NCBI GenBank assembly: GCA_025464025.1 | Contig: JAODBP010000109.1 | Coordinates: 1-36,740, forward strand | Source: Actinomycetes bacterium | Lineage (GTDB): Bacteria > Actinomycetota > Acidimicrobiia > Acidimicrobiales > CADCSY01 | Direction of reading: 5' to 3' | Length of the DNA stretch: 36,740 bases | Part shown: piece after piece, positions 8,961-17,553 of the stretch | Position numbering within the stretch: the stretch's first letter is position 1 | How the letters are laid out: each line of letters starts with the position of its first letter | Made by a program: the position numbers and the translations under genes | The notes under the pieces: generated by a model | What the model was told of the DNA's origin: nothing | Seen by the model: the letters and a program-made list of their open reading frames with translations, nothing else | Databases searched by the model: none

Positions 8961-11900
8961 CTAGGTCAGGACCGAGGCCAGCGCGGCCGTCGCCCGGTCG
9001 GCGGCGCCGAGCACCTCGCCGGGCGGCAGCGGGCGGGCGAAGAGGAAGCCCTGGACCGCGGTGCACCCGAGCCGGCGCAACATGTCGAGCTGCTCGGTGT
9101 TCTCCACGCCCTCGGCGACGGTGGTCATGAGCCGGCTGTGGGCCAGGCCGACGATGGCCCGCAGGATCGCCTCCTGCTGCTCGGAGTCGTTCGTCGTGGC
9201 GAGGAACGTGCGGTCGATCTTCAGCGCGTCGAGGTGGAAGTGCTGGAGGTAGCCGAGCGACGAGTAGCCGGTGCCGAAGTCGTCGAGGGCCAGGCGCACC
9301 CCGAGCGCGGTGAGGGCGCTGAGCTGGATCTGCACCAGGTCGAGGTCGGCGGCCAGCACCGACTCGGTGACCTCGAGGATGAGCGCGCTGGCGTCGAGGC
9401 CGTGGAGGGCGAGGGTGTCGGCCACCCGCTCGATCAGGCCGTCCTGCCCGAGCTGGGCCACGGAGACGTTCACGCTGACGGACAACCCGGGGTCGGCGCC
9501 CAGCCGGCGCCAGACCGCCATCTGAGCGCAAGCCTCCTCGAGCACCCAGGCACCGATCTCGAGGATGTCGCCGGTCTCCTCGGCCAGCGGGATGAACTGC
9601 ACCGGGGAGACGGTCCCGCGGGTCGGGTGCTCCCAGCGGACGAGCGCCTCGACCGACGTCATGCGGCCGGTCGCGATCTCGTAGACCGGCTGGTAGAGCA
9701 GCCGCAGCTCGCCCCGCTCGACGGCGAGGTGCAGGTCGCGCCGGAGCTCGCGCCGCTCGCTGAACGTGGTGAGCATCTCGGGCTCGAACAGGCGGGCCCG
9801 GTCCTTGCCATCGGTCTTCGCCGCGTACATGGCGATGTCGGCGTCGCGCATGAGCGACTCGGCCGTGGCATCGGCGTCGCCCACCGCAGCGCCCAGGCTC
9901 ACCGGCAGCGTGATCTCCTTGCCCTGCACGACCATGGGTCGGCGGGCGGCGTCGAGGATGCGGCCGCCGACCTCCATGACCACCTCGGCGGCGCCCCGCA
10001 CGATCACGGCGAACTCGTCGCCACCGAGGCGGGCAGCGAGGTCACCGCTCCGGGTGCACGCCACGATCCGCTCGGCCAGCTGGCACAGGGCGTCGTCGCC
10101 CTGGGTGTGGCCGAGGCCGTCGTTGAGGGCCTTGAAGTCGTCGACGTCGATGTAGAGGACAGCGACCGCGTCGCCACCGGACGCGAGGGCGGCCGACAGT
10201 CGCTGGTTGAACAGGTTGCGGTTGGCCAACCCGGTGAGCGGGTCGTGGAGGGCCAGGTGGCGCAGCTTGCTCTCGAGCATCTTGCGCTCGCTCACGTCAC
10301 GGGCGTTGAGCACGATGCCGCCGACGGCCGGGTCGCGGCGCAGGTCGGTGAGGGTCACCTCGGCCGTCCGCCAGCGCCCACCGGCGTCGCGGATGCTGGC
10401 CTCGGGCACGACCCGGCGCAGGCGGGGCCCGTCGAACAGCTCGTCGACCCGCACGATGTCGCCGATCGGTCGGCCGACGAGGGCGGCGGGGTCGAGCCCG
10501 AGCATGGTGCGGGCCGCCGGGCTGACGTAGGTGAAGCGGAGGTCGCCGTCGACGATGGCGATGAGGTCGGCGGCGTGCTGGACCAGCGAGCGGAACCTGG
10601 CTTCGCGGGCGGTCAGCTCCTCCTGGGCCAGGCGCCGGTCGGTGACGTCGCGGGCGTGCACGACGACGCCGTTGATCTCGGGCGTGTCGAGGAGGTTCTC
10701 GGCGAGCACCTCGAACCACCGCCACTCGCCGTCGCGATGGCGGAACCGGGCCTCGATCGGCTCGACCACGCCGGGCAGGGCGTAGGCCCGGTCGAGCAGG
10801 CCCGCGGCGAAGGGCCGGTCGTCGGGGTGGATGTGCTCGAGCGGGTGCTGGCCGAGCAGGTCCTCCTCGTTGATGCCGAGCAGGCTGCGACTGGCCGGGC
10901 TCGCGAACACGACTCGGCCCTCCACGTCGAGCAGCGTCACCAGGTCGGACGAGTGCTCGATGAGGGCCCGGAACCAGCGCTCGTTGGCCCGGCGGGCCAG
11001 CTCCTCGGCCAGCATGCGGGCGTCGAGGGCGGCGCCGAACTGGAGGGCGAACGACTCGATGGCGTCGATGACGGCCTGACCGACGTGGCCGTCGGTGGCG
11101 GCGAGCAGGCCGCCCGCCGGGCTGCCCCGGAGCACGACGCTCACGGCGACGACCACGCGGGGCGTGCCCGGGCCGACGTCGACCGAGCAGACCTGGCTGC
11201 CGGCGTGGAGGGCGGTGGCCCGCTCGAGCACGGGCTCGAGGTCGCGCAGCATGCCAGCGGTGATGAGCGAGCCGTCGGCGGCGACGCACCAACCGGCCCC
11301 CTCGGGCAGCAGCGACGCGGCGACGCGGGCGGCGATGTGGTGCATCTCGCCGACCTCGGTGGCGGCGGCCAGCTCACCGGCGGCCTCCCGCAGGAGGGAA
11401 GCCCGGCGGGCCTTGCGCTCGTTGGCCTGCACGAGGAGCGTCAGGCGGGAGAGGGCGAGGAGGGCCACGACGATGGCGCAGACGGTGGCCAGCAGCACCT
11501 GGTTGCGGTCGCCCGAGAACAGCGAGACGAGGAGCTGGACCGCCATGGCCGAGACGGCGATGAACAGCAGCCCGAGGCGGCGGCCGGTCAGCTGGATGTC
11601 ACGGATCGCCGGGCGATCGGTGAGCGACGCGACCGTCGGGTGCAGCCCGACGGCGCCGAGGAACACGTAGGACAACGGCGACGTGACGGCCAGCAGGTGG
11701 TCGACGCTGCCACCGGCGCCCTGGAGCGTGAGGATGGCATCGGTGACCAGCATGGAGGTCACCACCCCGCCGAGCAGGTAGTACGCCGTGTTGCGTCGAC
11801 CCGAGCCGACCGCCAGACGGACGATGCCGACGACGATCAGCAGGTCGAACAGGTTGTAGCCGACCGTGATCGAGCGCTCGAACGTCGAGACGCCGGCGTC

Positions 11901-12350
11901 CGCGGCGTAGGGCAGCACGACGGCAGCGGCGACCACCGCGCCGATGCCGACGGCGACGATGGCGGCGTCGAGCAGGTTGTCGCCCTCGACGTCAGCCGAG
12001 CGGTAGCGCACCAACGACCAGATGCCGACGAGGACGAGGGTGTAGCCGATGAAGAAGCACGGGTCGGCCCACGACGGGAACGGGTTCGCCACCCCGGTTA
12101 CGCCGGCTTGGGCGGCTCGAACCAGGTTGCCGAAGAGGAACCACGAACCACCGGCGGCGAGGAACCGGAAGGGAGCGAGGTGCGGCGCCCGGTGGCGGGC
12201 CACGCCGCGGAGGAGCAGCACGATGCCGGCGATGCCGAGCGCTTCACCGACCAGGCCGGCGAGGTCGACGGGCAGCACGGCGCAAGCGAGGCTGATCGCC
12301 ACGCCGATGAAGAGGAAGCGCGAGGACGCGCCCGAGGCCCGGGAAACCAT
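8961..12350 (-). CDS. Membrane PAS-PAS-GGDEF-EAL protein (c-di-GMP turnover)
   Basis: About 1129 residues from ATG 12350; TTG 12353 is an in-frame alternative. The first roughly 300 residues are a run of hydrophobic segments forming a multi-pass membrane sensor. They are followed by a GAF-like linker (about 310-440), a PAS domain at about 455-575 (HSSDLVTLLDVEGRVVFASP), a second PAS at about 585-700 (DLIAIVDGDLRFTYVSP), GGDEF at about 705-860 with RLGGDEFAVIV near residue 775, and EAL at about 875-1125 with EALVRWEHP near 900, EVTES, DDFGTGYSSLGYL and KIDRTF. Both catalytic signatures are intact, so it could make and degrade cyclic di-GMP; in many such proteins one activity dominates. The gene is alone, with no obvious operon partner, and converges on gcvP. 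Confidence 0.93.
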   Translation of the reverse strand: MVSRASGASSRFLFIGVAISLACAVLPVDLAGLVGEALGIAGIVLLLRGVARHRAPHLAPFRFLAAGGSWFLFGNLVRAAQAGVTGVANPFPSWADPCFFIGYTLVLVGIWSLVRYRSADVEGDNLLDAAIVAVGIGAVVAAAVVLPYAADAGVSTFERSITVGYNLFDLLIVVGIVRLAVGSGRRNTAYYLLGGVVTSMLVTDAILTLQGAGGSVDHLLAVTSPLSYVFLGAVGLHPTVASLTDRPAIRDIQLTGRRLGLLFIAVSAMAVQLLVSLFSGDRNQVLLATVCAIVVALLALSRLTLLVQANERKARRASLLREAAGELAAATEVGEMHHIAARVAASLLPEGAGWCVAADGSLITAGMLRDLEPVLERATALHAGSQVCSVDVGPGTPRVVVAVSVVLRGSPAGGLLAATDGHVGQAVIDAIESFALQFGAALDARMLAEELARRANERWFRALIEHSSDLVTLLDVEGRVVFASPASRSLLGINEEDLLGQHPLEHIHPDDRPFAAGLLDRAYALPGVVEPIEARFRHRDGEWRWFEVLAENLLDTPEINGVVVHARDVTDRRLAQEELTAREARFRSLVQHAADLIAIVDGDLRFTYVSPAARTMLGLDPAALVGRPIGDIVRVDELFDGPRLRRVVPEASIRDAGGRWRTAEVTLTDLRRDPAVGGIVLNARDVSERKMLESKLRHLALHDPLTGLANRNLFNQRLSAALASGGDAVAVLYIDVDDFKALNDGLGHTQGDDALCQLAERIVACTRSGDLAARLGGDEFAVIVRGAAEVVMEVGGRILDAARRPMVVQGKEITLPVSLGAAVGDADATAESLMRDADIAMYAAKTDGKDRARLFEPEMLTTFSERRELRRDLHLAVERGELRLLYQPVYEIATGRMTSVEALVRWEHPTRGTVSPVQFIPLAEETGDILEIGAWVLEEACAQMAVWRRLGADPGLSVSVNVSVAQLGQDGLIERVADTLALHGLDASALILEVTESVLAADLDLVQIQLSALTALGVRLALDDFGTGYSSLGYLQHFHLDALKIDRTFLATTNDSEQQEAILRAIVGLAHSRLMTTVAEGVENTEQLDMLRRLGCTAVQGFLFARPLPPGEVLGAADRATAALASVLT

Positions 12351-12465
12351 CAACCGCCCATCGGTACGAAACCACGACGAATCAACCGTTGGCAGTCAGA
12401 TGACCCGAACGAACCAGCTTCGACCTCGTCGGAGTGGCCCGAACGGGGCTTGAATCGAACGGTCC

Positions 12466-12494
12466 TTGTCCCACCCGGGTCACACCCGTACCGT
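12466..12494 (+). promoter_or_regulatory. Candidate promoter for the acyltransferase-arginine decarboxylase operon
   Basis: TTGTCC at 12466-12471 and TACCGT at 12489-12494 are separated by 17 bases, resembling an actinobacterial housekeeping promoter. They lie about 135 bases upstream of the operon start at 12629. The rest of 12351-12628 shows no convincing gene. The match is weak and unproven. Confidence 0.25.
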
Positions 12495-12628
12495 CTCCTG
12501 GTCCGTCGTGTTCCGGCGGACCCAGCGAAGCACCGCTCTGGCGCGAGCCGAGCAGCACCCACCAGGCGCTACCGGCGCGAGACCACCCGATCCCCGGCGA
12601 TCGGGCAGAGCATGGAGCTTCGTTCCCT

Positions 12629-13222
12629 ATGACCAGCCCCACCGCGCCCCTCGAGGCGCGCCCGGTGCAGCCGCATGGCCGCACCGCCGTCCTGACCGAG
12701 GTCCCCGACGACGTCGTCGAGGACTTCCTGCAGATCTACCGCGACGCGTTCGCTCCGCTGGAGGTGCGCTCACCCGCCCGCCAGTCGCACACCGACGAGG
12801 AGTTCCGCCACGAGATGGCCGATCCGTCGGTCCTCAAGTTCGTCGCCCTCGACCGCAACGACGAGATCATCGGCCTCTCGCTCGTCGCCACCGACCTCTC
12901 GACCGTGCCGTGGATCAGCGTCCCGTACTACCAGGCGCGCTTCCCCGACCACGTGGCCGAGGGACGTCTCTTCTACTTCGGCGCCATGCTCGTGCGACCC
13001 GACCGCCAGGGTGGCCCGTGGGCCAAGTTCGTACTCGACCACATCTTCACGTTCCTCGCCGAGCGCCAAGGCATCGGTGCGTTCGACTGCTGCGGGTTCA
13101 ACGTCGACGTCGTCGGCCTGCCCGACCTCATCGAGCGGGCCGGGCACCGCATCGCCCGCTTCGACCTGACCCACCTCGATCGCCAGGACTACTACGCCCT
13201 GATCGTCGAGGGCCTCAAGTGA
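12629..13222 (+). CDS. GNAT-fold acyltransferase-like protein
   Basis: A 197-residue protein starting at ATG 12629, with GGAG at 12614-12617 as a distant Shine-Dalgarno. The frame is open upstream, but that sequence is not protein-like. The pattern fits an acyl-CoA or acyl-ACP N-acyltransferase: a long N-terminal helix (DDVVEDFLQIYRDAFAPLE), beta strands ending in KFVALDRNDEIIGLSLVATD, then FYFGAMLVRPDRQGGPWAKF, which looks like the cofactor loop and following helix. It resembles N-acyl amino acid synthase-type GNATs more than small acetyltransferases, but I do not recognise an exact family. It overlaps the arginine decarboxylase start by four bases (GTGA), so the two are translationally coupled. 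Acylation of agmatine or another amine would fit, but is inference. Confidence 0.72.
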   Translation: MTSPTAPLEARPVQPHGRTAVLTEVPDDVVEDFLQIYRDAFAPLEVRSPARQSHTDEEFRHEMADPSVLKFVALDRNDEIIGLSLVATDLSTVPWISVPYYQARFPDHVAEGRLFYFGAMLVRPDRQGGPWAKFVLDHIFTFLAERQGIGAFDCCGFNVDVVGLPDLIERAGHRIARFDLTHLDRQDYYALIVEGLK

Positions 13223-13791
13223 CGACGTTCGCCGAGCGAGCCGACCTCGACCTGGAGGTCGACCTCCGCCAGCCCGTGCGCGCCCGGCTCCGCACCATCG
13301 AGGTCATCCGATCCAGCGGCACCGGACCGACGACGCTCTCCGCCTTCGACGCCGCGCTGATCGACGCCGGCATCGCCAACTTCAACCTGATCCGACTCTC
13401 GTCGGTCATCCCGCCCGACACCGAGGTCGTGCCGTCGAACGGCCGGGCCACCCGGGCCTCCGGGGCGTGGGGCGACCGCCTCTACGTCGTGATGGCCGAG
13501 ATCCGCGCCGACCGGCCGGGCCGCGAAGCCTGGGCCGGCATCGGGTGGGTCCAGGACGAGGAGTCCGGCAAGGGCCTGTTCGTCGAGCACGAGGCCCACA
13601 GCGAGCACCAGGTGCGCGACGACATCGACCGGAGCCTCGCCACCCTGGTCGCCGGCCGTCCCGGGCACGACTTCGGACCGGTGCACTCGGTGGTCCACGG
13701 CGTGCGCTGCGAGGACCAGCCGGCGTGCGCCATGGTCACGGCCGTCTACGAGAGCGAGTCCTGGTCGGTCGACCTGCGCGGCGGGCTCTGA
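13219..13791 (+). CDS. Pyruvoyl-dependent arginine decarboxylase
   Basis: A 190-residue protein of the PvlArgDC family, which converts arginine to agmatine with a self-generated pyruvoyl group. The diagnostic region is visible: SSGTGPTTLSAFDAALIDAG (about 32-51), followed by NFNLIRLSSVIPP, with the Ser61-Ser62 bond as the predicted self-cleavage site. Further on, AWGDRLYVVMAE and GIGWVQDEESGKGLFVEHEA match the expected core. The start GTG 13219 overlaps the stop of the acyltransferase gene. Next comes a desaturase two bases after its own stop. A role in polyamine or agmatine-derived metabolite synthesis is likely. Both serines are present, so it should process; activity on arginine rather than a related amino acid is presumed from family. 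Confidence 0.88.
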   Translation: MTTFAERADLDLEVDLRQPVRARLRTIEVIRSSGTGPTTLSAFDAALIDAGIANFNLIRLSSVIPPDTEVVPSNGRATRASGAWGDRLYVVMAEIRADRPGREAWAGIGWVQDEESGKGLFVEHEAHSEHQVRDDIDRSLATLVAGRPGHDFGPVHSVVHGVRCEDQPACAMVTAVYESESWSVDLRGGL

Positions 13792-13792
13792 G

Positions 13793-14689
13793 GTGCCGGC
13801 CGCCGACGTCGCCGAGCTGGTCGCCACCAACGGCATGACCCGACCCTCGGCCCGGGAGTCGACGACCCGGTTCGCCGTCGCCGTCGCCACCTACGTCAGC
13901 GCCGGCGCCCTCGCCTCCGCCGTCGGGGGGTGGCCGGCACGCGCCGGCGCATGGGGCCTCCAGGCCCTGGTGCTCACCGGCCTGTACTCGGCCATGCACG
14001 AGGCCGCCCACCGCCACCTGTACAGGGCTCGGTGGGCCGACCGGCTCGCCGGCGTGGCGTGCGCCAGCGCCATCCTCGTGGACTTCTCGCTCTACCGGGC
14101 GTTCCACCTCCGGCACCACGTGACCACCGCGACGGCCGACGATCCCGAGCCCAAGGCCGACCTGCGCAGCGTCGGCGGCTACCTCGCCGTGGTGGCCGCC
14201 GCCGGCCCGGCGTTCGTGGTCGGCCTGCTCGTCGACGCGGCGCGGGCGGTGGCCGGCCACCCGCCCCGCTACGTCCGGACCGATGGGCAGCGAAGCGCCG
14301 TCCGGGTCGATGCCGTCGCCCTCGTCGCCGCCCTCGGGGTCGCGGTGGGCGGTCTCGTCGTGGCGCCCGGCGCCGTCCTCCGGTGGTGGCTCGTGCCGCT
14401 GGCCATCACCTACTCGGTGCCGTTCATCCTCACCGCCCTGCCCGAGCACCACGGCTGCGACATCGACCCCGACCCGCTGGCCAACACCCGCACGGTGGTC
14501 TCGAACCCGGTGTTCCGGTTCCTGTACTGGAACAACAACTTCCACGCCGAACACCACCTCGCCCCGTCGGTCGCCTATCACCGGCTCCCCGAGCTGCACC
14601 GAGACCTCGCCGGCTGCCACGGCCACCTGAGCCGTTCGTACCTCGGGTTCCACCGGGACCTCCTCCGGACGCTCCGCGGCACTCGGTAG
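13793..14689 (+). CDS. Membrane fatty-acid-desaturase-type protein
   Basis: A 298-residue integral membrane di-iron protein of the FA_desaturase family. Three histidine boxes are visible: HEAAH at about 69-73, HLRHH at about 105-109 and HAEHH near 250, the last within NNNFHAEHHLAPS. An extra EHHGCD motif lies between the second and third. Hydrophobic stretches at about 30-65, 85-100, 130-150 and 195-225 account for the membrane spans. The GTG start at 13793 follows the decarboxylase stop by one base, and ATG at residue 15 is an alternative. The family includes desaturases, hydroxylases and ketolases acting on lipids. Position in an operon with an acyltransferase and an arginine decarboxylase suggests that the substrate is an acylated amine or a lipid made here. 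Confidence 0.87.
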   Translation: MPAADVAELVATNGMTRPSARESTTRFAVAVATYVSAGALASAVGGWPARAGAWGLQALVLTGLYSAMHEAAHRHLYRARWADRLAGVACASAILVDFSLYRAFHLRHHVTTATADDPEPKADLRSVGGYLAVVAAAGPAFVVGLLVDAARAVAGHPPRYVRTDGQRSAVRVDAVALVAALGVAVGGLVVAPGAVLRWWLVPLAITYSVPFILTALPEHHGCDIDPDPLANTRTVVSNPVFRFLYWNNNFHAEHHLAPSVAYHRLPELHRDLAGCHGHLSRSYLGFHRDLLRTLRGTR

Positions 14690-14700
14690 GGTCCTCGACC

Positions 14701-15324
14701 GTGCCCGCCCTGGCAGCCGACGCCATCGAGCAGGCCATCGTCCGCATCGCCGCCGTCGACGCCGCCCGGGTGGTGGTCGTCGACGACGTGGTGCGTGAGG
14801 TCCACGTCGTGGCCAACCGGTCGCGCCCGGCCAAGCACATCGGGCGCGACGTGCAGTCGCTCCTGGCCGCCACGTGGGGCGTCGACGTCGACCAGCGGGC
14901 CGTGTCGGTGGTGCAGCTCGGCGGCGCCGACGTCGACCTCGTCGGGCCGGGCTCGACGCCGCCGCCACCCGAGCGCCGGGCCAAGGCCGAGCTGGGCACC
15001 GTCACCGTGACCTCGGACGGCGACTCGAGCACGGCGACGGTCGAGGTGGCGGTGGCCGGGCGGCTCGAGCGCGGCATGTCCGTCGGCGCCCCCACCCTGC
15101 TCCGCCGCCTCGTCGCTTCCGCCACCCTCGACGCCCTCCGCCGGCTCGGCAACGCCGGCCCCGGCGAGGTCGACGGCGTGGTGACCGTGCGGGTCGGCGA
15201 TCAGGATCTGGTCGTCGCCTCCCTCGCCGTCTCCGGCGCCGCGCCCCGCGCCGGCGCCGCCGTCATCGACGCGAGGGGCGAGCTCGACGCCGCCGCCCGC
15301 GCCATCCTCGCCGCCTTCCGGTAG
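14701..15324 (+). CDS. Conserved hypothetical protein, last gene of the arginine decarboxylase operon
   Basis: A 207-residue soluble protein from GTG 14701, with GGTAGGG (14685-14691) upstream overlapping the preceding stop. The N-terminal 75 residues contain VVVVDDVVREVHVVANRSR, PAKHIGRDVQSLL and GVDVDQRAVSVVQL. This reads like a small alpha/beta domain that recurs in uncharacterised actinobacterial proteins, as far as I can recall. After a proline-rich linker (PPPPERR), the C-terminal half, about 95-205, alternates strand and helix and ends AARAILAAF. No catalytic motif, signal peptide or membrane segment is seen. Its 11-base spacing to the desaturase says it belongs to the operon. Function is unknown. 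Confidence 0.7.
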   Translation: MPALAADAIEQAIVRIAAVDAARVVVVDDVVREVHVVANRSRPAKHIGRDVQSLLAATWGVDVDQRAVSVVQLGGADVDLVGPGSTPPPPERRAKAELGTVTVTSDGDSSTATVEVAVAGRLERGMSVGAPTLLRRLVASATLDALRRLGNAGPGEVDGVVTVRVGDQDLVVASLAVSGAAPRAGAAVIDARGELDAAARAILAAFR

Positions 15325-15358
15325 GGCGCAGGCGGCCCGCCCTACGCTGGCCGCCGTC

Positions 15359-16021
15359 ATGGCCGCGCCGCACGAGCAGACCGAGGCGCAGACCGACGAG
15401 GAGGCCGGCAGCGCGCGGGAGCAGCTCCTCCGGGCCGGCGAGCGGCTCTTCGCCCGCGACGGCATCCACCGGGTGAAGCTCCGCGAGATCAACGACCTCG
15501 CCGGGCAGCGCAACCCGTCGGCCGTCCACTACCACTTCGGCACGCGCGAGGGGCTCGTCGACGCCATCCTCCAGAGCCACCAGGGCTCGATCGACCTGGC
15601 CATCGACACCGGGCTCGACGAGCTCGAGGCCTCGGGCCGGCCGGTGGCGCTCCGCGACATCGTCGCCACCGTCGTGCACCCGCTGGTCGGGAAGCTCGAG
15701 ACCGAGTCCGGCCGCGACTTCCTGCGCATCGTCCCCCAGGTCATCCCCCAGCTCAGCGCCAACCTCCGGCATGGCGTGGCCGCCCCGGCCACCCCGCAGT
15801 CGCGCCGGGTCCTCGAGCTGCTGCGTGGCCACTGGGGCGACCTGCCGGAGGCCGTGCAGCGGGAGCGGCAGATCGCCTACATCCTCATGCTCACCGCCAT
15901 GCTCGCCGACCGGGCCCACCAGGTGGGGTCCGGCTGGGCGACCACGCTCGACGCCGCGCAGTTCGAGGAGCACGTCCTCGACATGATCGCCGGCGCCCTC
16001 GGCGCCCCGTCAGGTTCCTGA
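15359..16021 (+). CDS. TetR-family transcriptional regulator
   Basis: A 220-residue regulator. The TetR DNA-binding domain covers about residues 18-65, with AREQLLRAGERLFARDGIHR followed by the recognition segment AVHYHFGTREGLVDAIL. The remaining helices form a ligand or dimer domain with no recognisable effector signature; the spacing of FLRIVPQVIPQL and QIAYILMLTAMLADRA is typical of TetR C-terminal domains. It lies 34 bases after the unknown protein on the same strand and may control that operon or act elsewhere. There is no Shine-Dalgarno in front of ATG 15359, so the transcript may be leaderless. Confidence 0.87.
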   Translation: MAAPHEQTEAQTDEEAGSAREQLLRAGERLFARDGIHRVKLREINDLAGQRNPSAVHYHFGTREGLVDAILQSHQGSIDLAIDTGLDELEASGRPVALRDIVATVVHPLVGKLETESGRDFLRIVPQVIPQLSANLRHGVAAPATPQSRRVLELLRGHWGDLPEAVQRERQIAYILMLTAMLADRAHQVGSGWATTLDAAQFEEHVLDMIAGALGAPSGS

Positions 16022-16091
16022 CGCATCCCCTCAGACCCCCGCCGCACGCGCCGATGAGCGGGCACGGCGATGGACTCGAGCGGGAGCAACG

Positions 16092-16913
16092 ATGGGAGCT
16101 GAAGACCAACTCAAGCACCTGCCCGCGCAGCGTGCCGCCGCCCTCCACGTCATGGACGTGGCGAGTGACGGCTGGGCGTCGTCGAACGACGTCGCTGCCG
16201 CGCTCCAGGTCGACCCGGCCATGACGGCCCACGTCCTGCGCCTCGCCAACAGCGCCTACTACGGCATGTCCGGACGGGTCCGCAGCGTCGGCTTCGCCGT
16301 GACCGTCATCGGCTTCTCGGCCGTGCGCAGCATGGCCGCCACCTTCGCCGCCGGCGTCGTCGGCGCCCGCGTCCCCACCGCCTTCTGGGACCGTGCCGCC
16401 GCCTCGGCCGCCTCGGCCTCGCTGGCTGCGGCCCAGATCGGCGCCGCCCGCCTCGACGGCTTCAGCGTCGGCCTGCTCCACGAGCTGGGCGACTACCTCC
16501 TGTTCCGCAAGGACGAGGAAGCACACACCCGGCTGCACACCGAGGTCAACCACTGGGACTGCAAGCGTCGCTGCCGCCACGAGCGCGAGCTCTTCGGCAC
16601 CGACCACGGCGAGCTCCTCGCCGGCAGCCTCGAGGCCTGGCACTTCCCCGAGGACTTCATCGAGGCCTACGCCACCCACGGCGAGGCGAACCTGGCGTCG
16701 AGCCCGCTGGCCCGCACGCTGGTCGCCGGCCAGGCCCTGTCGGCCCTCGCCCTGATGCCCGACGAGGAGCGCATGTGGGTCGGGGACTTCGTCACCCGGC
16801 TCGCCTCGCGGCTCGACATCGGGTTCATCGACCCGTCGCAGGCGTGGGGCTTCAGCCGCCGGGCGCGCGAGGAGGCCGGGATCCTGGCCGCCTGCCTGCC
16901 CATCGCGGCGTAG
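16092..16913 (+). CDS. HDOD domain protein, copy 1
   Basis: A 273-residue protein made almost entirely of an HDOD domain, a degenerate HD-hydrolase fold used as a signalling or scaffold module. The signature RLANSAYYGMSGRVRSV lies at about residues 50-67, and GLLHELGDYLLF near 135-146 marks the HD-like helix. The gene starts at ATG 16092 with GGGAG five bases upstream. It is a clear paralogue of the HDOD gene at 22893-23750: both share LPAQ near the start, ANSAYYG, the FAVTVxGF segment, and the H-x-D-like THGE tail. HDOD proteins often sit beside GGDEF/EAL genes and affect cyclic di-GMP-linked behaviour. It converges on the STAS gene with a 24-base gap. Confidence 0.88.
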   Translation: MGAEDQLKHLPAQRAAALHVMDVASDGWASSNDVAAALQVDPAMTAHVLRLANSAYYGMSGRVRSVGFAVTVIGFSAVRSMAATFAAGVVGARVPTAFWDRAAASAASASLAAAQIGAARLDGFSVGLLHELGDYLLFRKDEEAHTRLHTEVNHWDCKRRCRHERELFGTDHGELLAGSLEAWHFPEDFIEAYATHGEANLASSPLARTLVAGQALSALALMPDEERMWVGDFVTRLASRLDIGFIDPSQAWGFSRRAREEAGILAACLPIAA

Positions 16914-16937
16914 GCACCGGCTCCAAGCCGTGAGCGT

Positions 16938-17300
16938 CTAGACCGGCGCCGGGACGGCGTCGAAGCACCGCTGCACGCCCGAGAGGTCGAGCAGGTGCTG
17001 CATGCCGTCGCTCACGTTGCGCAGCCGCCCGGCCCTTCCGGCGTCGCCGGTCGACTTGGCGAACCACACGAGCGTGCCCAGGCCGGCGGCATCGATGAAC
17101 GTGGTGCCGGCGAAGTCGAGCACGACCGGACCGCCCTCGAACGAGAGCGCGTCGGCGATCGCCCGGCGCAGGCCGGCGACGCAGGCAGCGTCGACCTCGC
17201 CGAAGACCCGCAGCACCACGTCCGCGCTCGTGCTCAGCGGGCGGGAGGTCCGGATCGACATCTCGGCCACGAGTGACTCCAGGTGCGCACGGGTGAACAT
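16938..17300 (-). CDS. STAS-domain protein lacking the phosphorylatable serine
   Basis: A 120-residue single STAS domain of the anti-sigma factor antagonist type. The core strands are visible as DVVLRVFGEVDAAC and GGPVVLDFAGTTFID, followed by the loop that normally reads D-S-S-G-L-G. Here it is D70-A71-A72-G-L-G, and the codons are GCC GCC, so the serine that a partner kinase would phosphorylate is absent. The protein may bind its partner constitutively, or belong to a STAS group that does not use phosphorylation. ATG 17300 is used; M14 is a possible shorter start. A SpoIIE-type phosphatase lies elsewhere in the window at 29234-31090, but the two are not neighbours. Confidence 0.85.
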   Translation of the reverse strand: MFTRAHLESLVAEMSIRTSRPLSTSADVVLRVFGEVDAACVAGLRRAIADALSFEGGPVVLDFAGTTFIDAAGLGTLVWFAKSTGDAGRAGRLRNVSDGMQHLLDLSGVQRCFDAVPAPV

Positions 17301-17511
17301 GCGTGACCAGGGTCCGGGGCGACGCGAGTGCTGCGGTCAAGCTACCCCTGCCCCGAACCGGTGGGAAGGCACAGCTCGCCTGGGACCGGGGGCAATGGTC
17401 ACCCTCCCGGGGCCGATCGAACGCCCCGTGTACGGTGATCGCACACGGACTACAGCGGTGCTCCGGACCCCGGTGGCGCGTCGGCCCGACTCCCAGCAAG
17501 AGGAGATCGCA

Positions 17512-17550
17512 GTGGCCCACGCCGTGTGCCGGACCCCGAGGTCGTGCTGA
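17512..17550 (+). CDS. Candidate 12-residue leader peptide ahead of a GAF-ANTAR gene
   Basis: GTG 17512 has an excellent Shine-Dalgarno (AAGAGGAG, 17498-17505) at six-base spacing and encodes MAHAVCRTPRSC followed by TGA at 17548-17550. Three bases later, in the same frame, comes ATG 17554 of the GAF-ANTAR protein, which itself has no Shine-Dalgarno. The downstream start is therefore probably reached by reinitiation after the leader is read. The two cysteines recall cysteine-responsive leaders of actinobacteria, but the number is small. A misread single base could also make this part of the main gene. Confidence 0.45.
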   Translation: MAHAVCRTPRSC

Positions 17551-17553
17551 GCC

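Noticed and set aside
12440..12475. A tRNA-like T-loop (GTTCGATTC on the minus strand)
   Set aside because: The flanking bases do not pair as a T-stem, and no acceptor, D or anticodon arms can be drawn around it.
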